DNA of 5,633 nucleotides, taken from assembly GCA_018055565.1 (NCBI GenBank), contig JAGPHI010000085.1, positions 1-5,633 of the forward strand. The letters run 5' to 3'. The DNA is from Oscillospiraceae bacterium (GTDB lineage: Bacteria > Bacillota > Clostridia > Oscillospirales > Ruminococcaceae). The notes beneath the pieces were generated by a model. That model was not told the DNA's origin. It saw only the letters and a program-made list of their open reading frames with translations, and ran no database searches. Of this stretch, positions 1 through 5,112 are shown in pieces; within the stretch, counting starts at the first letter, position 1, and the number at the start of each line of letters is the position of its first letter. A program made the translations under genes and the position numbers.

Positions 1-1
1 G

Positions 2-172
2 TTTGCCCACGAGCCGCTGCCCAGCGAAAGCCCGCTTTTGTCTGCGCCAAACGCTTTTTTAACGCCGCATATTGCATGGGCCACAAGCGATGCGCTTTCA
101 CGGCTTTCAGCAGAAGTGTGCAAAAATCTGGCGTCGTTTTTGGAGGATATACCAAAAAACATCGTAAATTAG
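2..172 (+). CDS. D-isomer-specific 2-hydroxyacid dehydrogenase, C-terminal fragment (gene starts before the window)
   Basis: The frame is open from the left edge and ends at TAG 170-172, giving the last 56 residues. The sequence shows the family's C-terminal signature: an HEPLP-x-x-SPLL stretch, then LTPHIAWAT, in which the His at residue 23 of the fragment (bases 68-70) is the expected catalytic acid/base of the Glu-His pair. A final amphipathic helix and an NIVN tail follow, as is usual where the C-terminus folds back to the substrate domain. The family reduces 2-keto acids to D-2-hydroxy acids with NAD(P)H in the cytoplasm. The TPHIAWA form is most like glycerate dehydrogenase/hydroxypyruvate reductase, but the part that sets substrate choice is outside the window, so only the family is called. 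It is followed by a promoter and the ATPase genes, and no functional link to them is evident. Confidence 0.87.
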   Translation, partial: FAHEPLPSESPLLSAPNAFLTPHIAWATSDALSRLSAEVCKNLASFLEDIPKNIVN

Positions 173-212
173 GTTTTTGGTTTGTTCGATACAGAAAAGG
201 CGAAACAGATGC

Positions 213-241
213 TTGAAAAAGGTAAAAATTAAGAGTATATT
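213..241 (+). promoter_or_regulatory. Probable sigma-A-type promoter of the V-type ATPase operon
   Basis: A TTGAAA box (213-218) and a TATATT box (236-241) are separated by exactly 17 nt of A/T-rich spacer. Each box differs from the housekeeping consensus at one or two positions. It is the only such pair I found in the gap before the first ATPase gene. Transcription would begin near 247-249, leaving a leader of about 52 nt before the start codon at 301. There is no TG extension before the -10 box. No operator or riboswitch is recognisable in the leader. Confidence 0.65.
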
Positions 242-283
242 GTAGTTTCGGAATCAAAAAATGTTGCCGGGCGGTTTCCGGGG

Positions 284-292
284 AAGGAAGGG
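284..292 (+). promoter_or_regulatory. Ribosome binding site of the stalk subunit G/H gene
   Basis: A purine run AAGGAAGGG lies 8 nt before the ATG at 301. It supports that start as the first translated codon of the operon. Confidence 0.75.
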
Positions 293-300
293 TTATCACT

Positions 301-612
301 ATGCCACAGGGAATTGAGCAGATTATCCAAACCGATAAACGCGCGCGCGAAATTGTGGAAAAGGCACGCATCGGGCGCGATGAAATTATGGCCGAGGCTA
401 AGATAGAGCAAGAGGCCGCACTGCAAGAAAGCGAAAAGCGTCTTGCAGATTTGAAAGCCAATTTAGACGGCGAAAATCAGCGCTTTGTTGCTGACGCACG
501 CAAAGAAGCCGACGCGCTGCTTGCCGAAAAAACCGCGGTGCTGGACGAAATTTATCAAAAAAATGAAGCCGCTTGGTGCGACGAAATTTTTGCGCGCATT
601 GTGAACGGGTAA
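301..612 (+). CDS. ntpF: V/A-type ATPase peripheral-stalk subunit G/H (NtpF-like)
   Basis: This gene encodes 103 residues, a normal length for the small stalk subunit of bacterial V/A-type ATPases. The protein is almost wholly polar and helical: from about residue 5 to 85 it is rich in Glu, Lys, Ala and Arg with spaced Ile/Leu/Ala, as expected for one long coiled coil. There is no membrane segment. The family pairs with subunit E to form the peripheral stalk that holds the catalytic head still against the membrane subunit I. The name rests on length, coiled-coil character and position at the head of the operon, where this subunit is usual, because the family has few fixed residues. E. hirae calls the equivalent protein NtpF; others use G or H. 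The ATG has a good ribosome binding site, and the gene is the first after the predicted promoter. Confidence 0.82.
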   Translation: MPQGIEQIIQTDKRAREIVEKARIGRDEIMAEAKIEQEAALQESEKRLADLKANLDGENQRFVADARKEADALLAEKTAVLDEIYQKNEAAWCDEIFARIVNG

Positions 613-632
613 GGCTGTTACATAGCCCCCGT
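605..632 (+). promoter_or_regulatory. Hairpin spanning the stop codon of the G/H gene
   Basis: Bases 605-609 (ACGGG) pair with 628-632 (CCCGT), and 613-616 (GGCT) pair with 624-627 (AGCC), around a 7-nt loop. The only unpaired bases on the left arm, 610-612, are the TAA stop codon of the preceding gene. Four Ts occur at 636-639 but not directly after the stem, so it is not a convincing terminator. A role in mRNA processing, partial attenuation or coupling is possible. The pairing is seen; the function is inference. Confidence 0.35.
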
Positions 633-670
633 CCATTTTGCCGTTTGCCATATCTTGTTCCCCCGAACAG

Positions 671-678
671 AAAGGAGG
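671..678 (+). promoter_or_regulatory. Strong ribosome binding site that fixes the subunit C start at 688
   Basis: AAAGGAGG, close to a perfect anti-16S match, lies 9 nt before ATG 688 and 12 nt before ATG 691. It lies inside the coding sequence that an upstream TTG at 655 would give, which argues against that longer start. Confidence 0.85.
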
Positions 679-687
679 GGCTTTGCC

Positions 688-1731
688 ATGATGGAAAAAA
701 CCTCGGCACTCGCAGTGGTGCCCAAAGCGCGTGCGATTTTTTCGCGCCGCTTATCGCGCGGCGAATATTTAGAGCTGATGCGACGACGCACCGTTACCGA
801 GCTTGCCAGCTATTTAAAAACACATCCGTATTTTAAAGACAGCTTAAAGCTGATGCCCACAAAGGATTTGCACCGCGCACAGCTGGAAAGCATGCTTACG
901 CATGATATCTTTATTAAATACCACAGCCTTTTGCGGTATGATTTTTCCAAAGACAGCTTTTCAAAATATATTTTAACCGAGGCCGAAACCACGCAAATTT
1001 TGGAAGCGCTGCGCCTGATTGCCGTGGGGCAGCACGAAGATTATATCACAAAAATGCCCGCCTATCTGCAAAGCAAGCTTTCGTTTGATTTGATGCGCCT
1101 TGCAAAAGCCAACACCTTTAAAGAGGTGATGGAGGTTTTGCAGCACACGCCCTATTATAAAGTGCTGATGCCCATCTATCACGAGGACGAGCATTTAACC
1201 AATTTGCCCGCGCTGGAATGTGCGATGCTGACCTATTATTATCAAACCGTTTTGCAATTGATACACAAAACCTTTAAAGGCCGCGAACAAGAAGAAGTGA
1301 GCCAGCTGTTTTTACAAGAGGCTGAACTTTATAATCTTTCGCTGATATTCCGCGTTAAAACCTTTTTCCCAAATGAGTATACGCCCGAGGCGCTTTATGC
1401 GCTGCTTTTACCCATTAGCTATAAAATCTCTGCCCGCAAGCTCAAAGAGCTAACAAGCGCCGCAAACACCACCGCGCTGGACTCGATGTTTCGCAATCTT
1501 GGCTTGCCGCGCTATTTCTCGCAATTGCAAAACGGCCACACAGCCCCCACCGAGTTTAACCCTTTGTACGGGCAGGCAATTTCGCTTTTGCATTTTACCA
1601 CCTCGCCTGCGGCGGCACTGGCCGCCTTTATGTGCTTTGCAAAGCAAGAGCGCAATAATATCATCAATGTTATCGAGGGCGTGCGTTATGGCCTTGCTCC
1701 CGAGGAAATAGAGCGTTTGCTGCACATATAA
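688..1731 (+). CDS. ntpC: V/A-type ATPase subunit C (AC39/d family)
   Basis: This gene encodes 347 residues, close to the usual 330-350 for the family. Subunit C is the funnel-shaped socket that sits on the membrane rotor ring and receives the central shaft (subunits D and F), passing rotation from head to ring. The protein is soluble, mostly helical and rich in aromatic residues, with a repeated helical-bundle plan. The clearest family mark is the C-terminal tail, NNIINVIEGVRYGLAPEEI, very like the closing (R/N)NI-x-x-IIEG-x-RYGL-x-PEEI stretch of this family. ATG 688 is chosen over TTG 655 because of the ribosome binding site at 671-678; a second ATG at 691 is also possible and would remove one Met. 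The gene follows G/H by 75 nt and precedes I by 48 nt. In the E. hirae operon C lies after E, so its place here, before I, is a different arrangement. Confidence 0.93.
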   Translation: MMEKTSALAVVPKARAIFSRRLSRGEYLELMRRRTVTELASYLKTHPYFKDSLKLMPTKDLHRAQLESMLTHDIFIKYHSLLRYDFSKDSFSKYILTEAETTQILEALRLIAVGQHEDYITKMPAYLQSKLSFDLMRLAKANTFKEVMEVLQHTPYYKVLMPIYHEDEHLTNLPALECAMLTYYYQTVLQLIHKTFKGREQEEVSQLFLQEAELYNLSLIFRVKTFFPNEYTPEALYALLLPISYKISARKLKELTSAANTTALDSMFRNLGLPRYFSQLQNGHTAPTEFNPLYGQAISLLHFTTSPAAALAAFMCFAKQERNNIINVIEGVRYGLAPEEIERLLHI

Positions 1732-1751
1732 CGCACGCAGCATTTGCGCGT
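1731..1751 (+). promoter_or_regulatory. Small hairpin at the subunit C / subunit I junction
   Basis: Bases 1731-1734 (ACGC) pair with 1748-1751 (GCGT), and 1737-1739 (GCA) with 1745-1747 (TGC), with a 2-nt bulge and a 5-nt loop. It begins at the last base of the subunit C stop codon and ends about 10 nt before the next ribosome binding site. No T run follows, so it is not a terminator. It is short, and a chance pairing cannot be excluded. Confidence 0.25.
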
Positions 1752-1761
1752 ACATCCCAAG

Positions 1762-1768
1762 AAAGGAA
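1762..1768 (+). promoter_or_regulatory. Ribosome binding site of the subunit I gene
   Basis: AAAGGAA lies 11 nt before ATG 1780, a slightly long spacing. It favours ATG 1780 over the upstream in-frame TTG at 1744, whose reading would run through this site. The same GAAAGGAACGG string recurs before the subunit A gene. Confidence 0.7.
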
Positions 1769-1779
1769 CGGTTACACAA

Positions 1780-3690
1780 ATGGGCATTACCAAAATGAAA
1801 TACATTAATGTTTACGGGCCCGAGCAGCAGCTGCACAGCGCTTTGCAAACCCTTGCCTCGCTTGAATGCTTTCATCCGGACGAATCGGGCGCAGAGCAAT
1901 ATCGTGTAAACATTGGCAACAACCGCTACGAGCCTTTGCTGGTAAAGGCAAACGGCCTTTTGGAGGATCTTGGCGAAAAGCCATATGAAACCCCGCCGGC
2001 CGAGCCGCTTTATCACACAGCGGAGGTGGCAGATTATCTTGAAAAGTTTGCCGCCGAAGTAGCCAGACGCATGTCGCGCAAGGCAGAAATTGAAGCGCAG
2101 ATGTCGCTTTATTCGCAAGCGCGCGTGCAGCTGTTTCACCTGACGGGCCTTACCTCCAGCGTGGATGATATGTTCTCGTGCACGTTTTTAAAGGTGCGTT
2201 TTGGCCGCATGCCAAAAGACAGCTACAAAAAGCTGCCCTATTATGAGGACAAACATTTTACCTTTACGGTCTATGATTTTGACGGCGATTATTACTGGGG
2301 CGTATATTTTGCACCCAGCACAAACAGCGAAGAAATAGACAATATTTTTTCCTCCTTATATTTCGAGCGCATTTGGGTGCCCGATTTTGTGCATGGCAAG
2401 CCGCAGGACGCACTGGACGAAATTGCCCGCAAAGAAAGCGAGCTTTCAAACGAGCTGGCAGAGCTGAAAAAGCCCGGCACCATCGCAAGCTCCACAGAAG
2501 TGCTGGAAATTAAAGCGATGCAATCGTGGCTGTATAAGCGCAATCAGCTGTTTGAAATGAAGCATTTTGCCACCTTGTTTAACCACACGTTTTACATCGG
2601 CGGTTTTGTGCCGCAAGAGGATTATCAGCATGTCACCACCGCGCTTGCCGAGGTGGACGGCATCAAATTTTCCGAGCAGCACGACAACGAGGATTTGCCC
2701 ATTTCCCCGCCGATTCGCTTAAAAAACAATCGCCTTATTCGTCCGTTTGAAATGTATGTTTCGATGTACGGCCTGCCTTGTAACGGCGATATTGACCCCA
2801 CATGGTTTGTGGCGCTGACGTATTCGATTTTCTTTGGCATCATGTTCGGTGATGTAGGCCAGGGCATTATCATCATGCTTGTGGGCTTTATTATGCAAAA
2901 GTATAAGGGCATGCAGCTGGGCGGCATACTTACACGCGCGGGCTTCTTTTCGATTATATTCGGCTTTGTATATGGCAGCGTATTCGGCTTTGAAGAAGCG
3001 CTTGACCCTGTATATCATGCACTGGGCATGGCCGGTAAGCCCATCGAGGTGTTCCATTCCATCACGCTGATTTTGATAAGCTCGGTTGTGATGGGCGCGT
3101 TTGTGGTTACCTGCGCCATCATTATGGGCATTGCGTCCAAGATACGGCGCGGCAAAATGGGCGAAACGTTTTTCAGCCCGAACGGCATTGCAGGCCTTGT
3201 GTTTTACTTAAGTGTGCTTGCTGCGGCGCTGGATATGCTGGTGTTCCACATCGGGTTTGTAACCGCGCCTTACATCATTATCTGCCTTGTAATTCCGTTT
3301 ATTTGCATGTATTTATGCGAGCCGCTGGAGCATTTGGTGGATACGGGCAAGCTGCACATCGAAAAGCCGGGCGAGCTTTTACTGAACGGCTTTTTTGAAA
3401 TGTTTGACACGCTGTTAAGCTACGTTACCAACACCCTTTCCTTCCTGCGCGTAGGCGGCTTTGTGCTTTGCCATGCGGGCATGATGAGCGTGGTGTTTAC
3501 CCTTGCGGGCATGGTTGGCCCTGTGGCGTATTGGCCTGTTATTATCATCGGCAATCTGTTTGTTATCTGTTTAGAGGGCCTTATCGTGGGCATTCAGGCT
3601 TTGCGCCTTGAATTTTACGAGGTGTTCAGCCGCTTCTTTGAAGCAGACGCCGTGCCCTTTAACCCCCTCACATTAAAAATAAAGCAATAG
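1780..3690 (+). CDS. ntpI: V/A-type ATPase membrane subunit I (a-subunit family)
   Basis: This gene encodes 636 residues, in the usual range for bacterial subunit I. It is the membrane stator: its C-terminal half provides the two half-channels for the ion, and its N-terminal half anchors the peripheral stalks. Residues 1 to about 340 are soluble, with helical Glu/Lys-rich arms. From residue 342 there are about eight hydrophobic segments (near 342-360, 363-378, 386-403, 428-451, 469-490, 494-512, 550-575 and 582-605). Family motifs seen are FGDVGQG at 356-362, GKPIEVFH at 419-426, SFLRVGGF around Arg557, and GLIVGIQALRLEFYE around Arg609. These arginines match the two conserved ones that face the ring's carboxylate in the family. 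The N-terminus MGITKMKYI is typical, which supports ATG 1780; ATG 1795 is possible but less likely. No truncation or frameshift is apparent. Confidence 0.96.
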   Translation: MGITKMKYINVYGPEQQLHSALQTLASLECFHPDESGAEQYRVNIGNNRYEPLLVKANGLLEDLGEKPYETPPAEPLYHTAEVADYLEKFAAEVARRMSRKAEIEAQMSLYSQARVQLFHLTGLTSSVDDMFSCTFLKVRFGRMPKDSYKKLPYYEDKHFTFTVYDFDGDYYWGVYFAPSTNSEEIDNIFSSLYFERIWVPDFVHGKPQDALDEIARKESELSNELAELKKPGTIASSTEVLEIKAMQSWLYKRNQLFEMKHFATLFNHTFYIGGFVPQEDYQHVTTALAEVDGIKFSEQHDNEDLPISPPIRLKNNRLIRPFEMYVSMYGLPCNGDIDPTWFVALTYSIFFGIMFGDVGQGIIIMLVGFIMQKYKGMQLGGILTRAGFFSIIFGFVYGSVFGFEEALDPVYHALGMAGKPIEVFHSITLILISSVVMGAFVVTCAIIMGIASKIRRGKMGETFFSPNGIAGLVFYLSVLAAALDMLVFHIGFVTAPYIIICLVIPFICMYLCEPLEHLVDTGKLHIEKPGELLLNGFFEMFDTLLSYVTNTLSFLRVGGFVLCHAGMMSVVFTLAGMVGPVAYWPVIIIGNLFVICLEGLIVGIQALRLEFYEVFSRFFEADAVPFNPLTLKIKQ

Positions 3691-3708
3691 CGTTTCACTT
3701 GTAAGGCA

Positions 3709-3727
3709 CCCGCCAAAATCGGCGAGG
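3709..3727 (+). promoter_or_regulatory. Hairpin upstream of the subunit K ribosome binding site
   Basis: Bases 3711-3714 (CGCC) pair with 3721-3724 (GGCG), and 3709-3710 (CC) with 3726-3727 (GG), with one bulged A and a 6-nt A-rich loop. It is followed by 15 A/T-rich bases (3730-3744, all A or T but one) leading into the ribosome binding site of K. There is no T run directly after the stem, so it is not a terminator. It could mark the 5' edge of a processed or stabilised K message, which is inference. Confidence 0.35.
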
Positions 3728-3744
3728 GCAATCAATTTAATTTT

Positions 3745-3750
3745 GGAGGA
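3745..3750 (+). promoter_or_regulatory. Strong ribosome binding site of subunit K behind an A/T-rich enhancer-like leader
   Basis: GGAGGA lies 6 nt before ATG 3757, ideal spacing. The 15 bases before it are nearly all A or T and so should be unstructured. The combination resembles the A/U-rich translation enhancer known upstream of E. coli atpE, the F-type ring subunit gene, which also needs high output. Confidence 0.8.
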
Positions 3751-3756
3751 AGTATT

Positions 3757-4098
3757 ATGAAATCCACAAAGAAAACCGCACGCACCCTGTTTAGCCTTGC
3801 TTTAATGCTGGCTTTGTTCTCCGCGTTTGCCATGTCTGGCTTTGCCGCCGAAGCAGCGCCCGCCGCGGCTGCTGCCAGCAATACCAGCAGCGCCTTTGCC
3901 TATCTTTCGATGGCGCTTTCCACCGGCCTTGCCGCCATCGGCGCGGGCATCGCTGTAGGCGCGGGCGCGCCCGCCGCTATCGGCGCTTTAACCGAGGACC
4001 CGAAAAGCTTTGGTAAAGCTTTGATTTTCGTGGCGCTTGGCGAAGGTATTGCTTTGTACGGCATGCTGATTTCCATCTTGATTTTCACAAAAATTTAG
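3757..4098 (+). CDS. ntpK: V/A-type ATPase rotor-ring subunit K (c-type proteolipid), single-hairpin form with signal-like N-terminus
   Basis: This gene encodes 113 residues. The mature-like part is one helical hairpin: helix 1 at about 47-78, a polar loop TEDPKSFGK at 79-87, and helix 2 at about 88-110. Helix 1 has the glycine-rich packing pattern [18 protein letters not shown], with an unusual Pro72. Helix 2 carries Glu96 in LGEGIALYG, the expected ion-binding carboxylate. Several copies form the ring that turns against subunit I. The first 30 residues look like a Sec signal peptide: Lys/Arg at 2, 5, 6 and 9, a hydrophobic core at 11-26, and SGFA before a possible cut after Ala30, followed by an Ala-rich linker. 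Cleavage would leave the N-terminus outside, as expected for this hairpin; if uncleaved, it would be a third helix. E. hirae NtpK is about 156 residues with four helices, so this is a different form. Confidence 0.93.
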   Translation: MKSTKKTARTLFSLALMLALFSAFAMSGFAAEAAPAAAAASNTSSAFAYLSMALSTGLAAIGAGIAVGAGAPAAIGALTEDPKSFGKALIFVALGEGIALYGMLISILIFTKI

Positions 4099-4105
4099 TC
4101 GTATC

Positions 4106-4414
4106 ATGAAATACTTTTTAATCAGTGACAATAACGATACGCTTGCGGGCATGCGCTTGACGGGCGTGTCTGGCATTGTGGTGCACGAGGAAAAAGAGCT
4201 GTATCGCGCTTTGCAAAACGCCCGTGCACAAAGCGACATCGGCCTTGTGCTTGTGTCTGAAAAGCTTTGCCGCCAATACCGCGAGCTTTTGCTCGATTTT
4301 AAAATGCGTTGCCCCTGCCCGCTAATCGTGGAGATGCCCGATCGCCATTCCGGTGACGATGTGGGCGAAGCATTGCGCCGCGAAATTGCCGAGGCCGTGG
4401 GCATCAAGATTTGA
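4106..4414 (+). CDS. ntpG: V/A-type ATPase subunit F (central shaft; NtpG)
   Basis: This gene encodes 102 residues, the usual length. Subunit F binds subunit D in the rotating central shaft and is thought to tune activity; one copy is present per enzyme. Alternating strands and helices suit the family's small alpha/beta fold: the opening strand MKYFLISD, then TLAGMRLTGV at 12-21 (the family has a similar GF-R-L-x-G stretch), a buried strand DIGLVLVSE at 44-52, and CPLIVEMPD at 71-79, matching the family's PLI-x-x-IP motif. There is no membrane segment. ATG 4106 is 7 nt after the stop of K, and no purine-rich ribosome binding site can be seen before it, so translation probably depends on ribosomes finishing K. 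E follows after 10 nt. E. hirae names this protein NtpG. Confidence 0.92.
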   Translation: MKYFLISDNNDTLAGMRLTGVSGIVVHEEKELYRALQNARAQSDIGLVLVSEKLCRQYRELLLDFKMRCPCPLIVEMPDRHSGDDVGEALRREIAEAVGIKI

Positions 4415-4417
4415 GGA
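4413..4417 (+). promoter_or_regulatory. Ribosome binding site of subunit E overlapping the stop codon of F
   Basis: GAGGA shares its first two bases with the TGA stop codon of F (4412-4414) and lies 7 nt before ATG 4425. The overlap implies translational coupling of F and E and supports ATG 4425 over an upstream in-frame GTG at 4353, which lies inside F. Confidence 0.7.
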
Positions 4418-4424
4418 AACCGAT

Positions 4425-5009
4425 ATGCAGGATATGAACAGTGAAGCGCGCTATTCCGACTTTGAGCAAGCAATCATCGAAGCCGCCGAGCGCGAGGCTG
4501 CCGCGCTGATTACTGGCGCGCAGCGCGAAAAGCTTATGATGGTGCGCGCTGCCAAAAACAGCGTGGCACAAAGCGAATACATCAAGCTGTCTGAAGCTGC
4601 GGAGCATTGGCGCTTTGGTGCCAAAGCCACCGAGGAGCAAAACGGACGGCGCCGTTTGCTTTTGTATCGCGCGCAGCTGTGCGCCCAATTGATGCAAAAG
4701 GTGAAAGACCGCCTTGTCGATTTTGTAAACAGCAGTGCATACGAGCAATATCTTGCCGATAAGCTGGCTGCACATAAGGCGCTGTTTAGCGCGCAAAGTG
4801 TAACGGTTTATTGCCGCGCGCAAGACGAAAAAACCGTCAACGCGCTGCTTATCGCTTATGAAAACGCTGTGTGCATTCCCGCCGCCGATATCGCTATCGG
4901 GGGCGTGCGCCTTGCTGCGGGGCGGCTTTTGTATGACGAAACAATGGACGCTGCTATCGTGGCCGAGGATGAGCACTTTTTGACTTATTGCGGATTAAAG
5001 GTGGTCTAA
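4425..5009 (+). CDS. ntpE: V/A-type ATPase peripheral-stalk subunit E
   Basis: This gene encodes 194 residues, within the family's usual 185-205. Subunit E pairs with the small G/H subunit as the peripheral stalk, its C-terminal domain capping the top of the catalytic head. The sequence shows the expected two parts: a charged, Ala/Glu/Arg-rich helix over about residues 8-95, including the RRRLLLYRAQLCAQLMQKV stretch at the helix-to-domain transition, and an alpha/beta C-terminal domain with a GGVRLAAGRLLYDETMDA segment, which corresponds to the family's GG-x-x-(L/V)-x-x-x-G-x-I-x-x-(D/N)-x-T-x-x segment. There is no membrane segment. ATG 4425 is taken because of the GAGGA at 4413-4417; ATG 4434 would also be in frame. 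The gene is coupled to F on its left and separated by 103 nt from A on its right, the widest gap within the operon. Confidence 0.92.
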   Translation: MQDMNSEARYSDFEQAIIEAAEREAAALITGAQREKLMMVRAAKNSVAQSEYIKLSEAAEHWRFGAKATEEQNGRRRLLLYRAQLCAQLMQKVKDRLVDFVNSSAYEQYLADKLAAHKALFSAQSVTVYCRAQDEKTVNALLIAYENAVCIPAADIAIGGVRLAAGRLLYDETMDAAIVAEDEHFLTYCGLKVV

Positions 5010-5021
5010 AGGCAAAGCCTT
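5009..5021 (+). promoter_or_regulatory. Short perfect hairpin directly after subunit E
   Basis: AAGGC (5009-5013) pairs with GCCTT (5017-5021) around an AAA loop. It begins at the last base of the subunit E stop codon. A pyrimidine-rich stretch with four Ts follows at 5022-5031, so a leaky, partial terminator is conceivable, but the stem is only 5 bp. Confidence 0.3.
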
Positions 5022-5063
5022 GCTTGCTTTTAACCGAATGCGCGGCAGTTTTGCACGGCGCAA

Positions 5064-5080
5064 TTTGCCCTTTGGGCAAA
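5064..5080 (+). promoter_or_regulatory. Perfect 7-bp hairpin in the subunit E / subunit A gap
   Basis: TTTGCCC (5064-5070) pairs perfectly with GGGCAAA (5074-5080) around a TTT loop. It ends 18 nt before the subunit A ribosome binding site. No T run follows, so it is not an intrinsic terminator. It could protect the 5' end of an A-B-D message after cleavage or act as a protein site. Pairing is seen directly; function is inference. Confidence 0.45.
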
Positions 5081-5098
5081 CCGGATACAATCCACCAG

Positions 5099-5105
5099 AA
5101 AGGAA
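5099..5105 (+). promoter_or_regulatory. Ribosome binding site of the subunit A gene
   Basis: AAAGGAA lies 7 nt before ATG 5113 and 10 nt before ATG 5116. Both adjacent Met codons are workable starts. The GAAAGGAACGG context is the same as before the subunit I gene. Confidence 0.75.
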
Positions 5106-5112
5106 CGGGCAA

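Noticed and set aside
151..181. Inverted repeat ACCAAAAA / TTTTTGGT around the dehydrogenase stop codon as a terminator
   Set aside because: The stem is A/T-rich with a 15-nt loop and no T run after it, so it would be weak.
209..232. A seven-codon mini-gene (ATG to TAA) before the ATPase operon, with AAAAGG upstream
   Set aside because: It contains the predicted -35 box and lies before the predicted transcript start, and it is too short to support.
655..687. An upstream TTG start for subunit C
   Set aside because: The extension would run through the perfect ribosome binding site at 671-678 and adds residues unlike the family's N-terminus.
1744..1779. An upstream TTG start for subunit I
   Set aside because: It would run through the AAAGGAA at 1762-1768, and the family normally begins close to the MGITKMK stretch encoded from 1780.
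1450..2139. A 229-codon open frame on the minus strand across the end of subunit C and the start of subunit I
   Set aside because: It lies wholly opposite two well-supported genes, its translation is rich in Cys, His, Arg and Leu with no domain pattern, and such shadows are common where the sense strand has this codon bias.
4353..4424. A GTG start for subunit E that would overlap the end of F by about 60 nt
   Set aside because: No ribosome binding site precedes it, the added residues look like an out-of-frame reading of F, and ATG 4425 has a good site.
5064..5091. An internal promoter before subunit A, with TACAAT at 5086-5091
   Set aside because: The matching -35 region (TTTGCC) fits at only three of six positions, and transcripts would start at the ribosome binding site itself.
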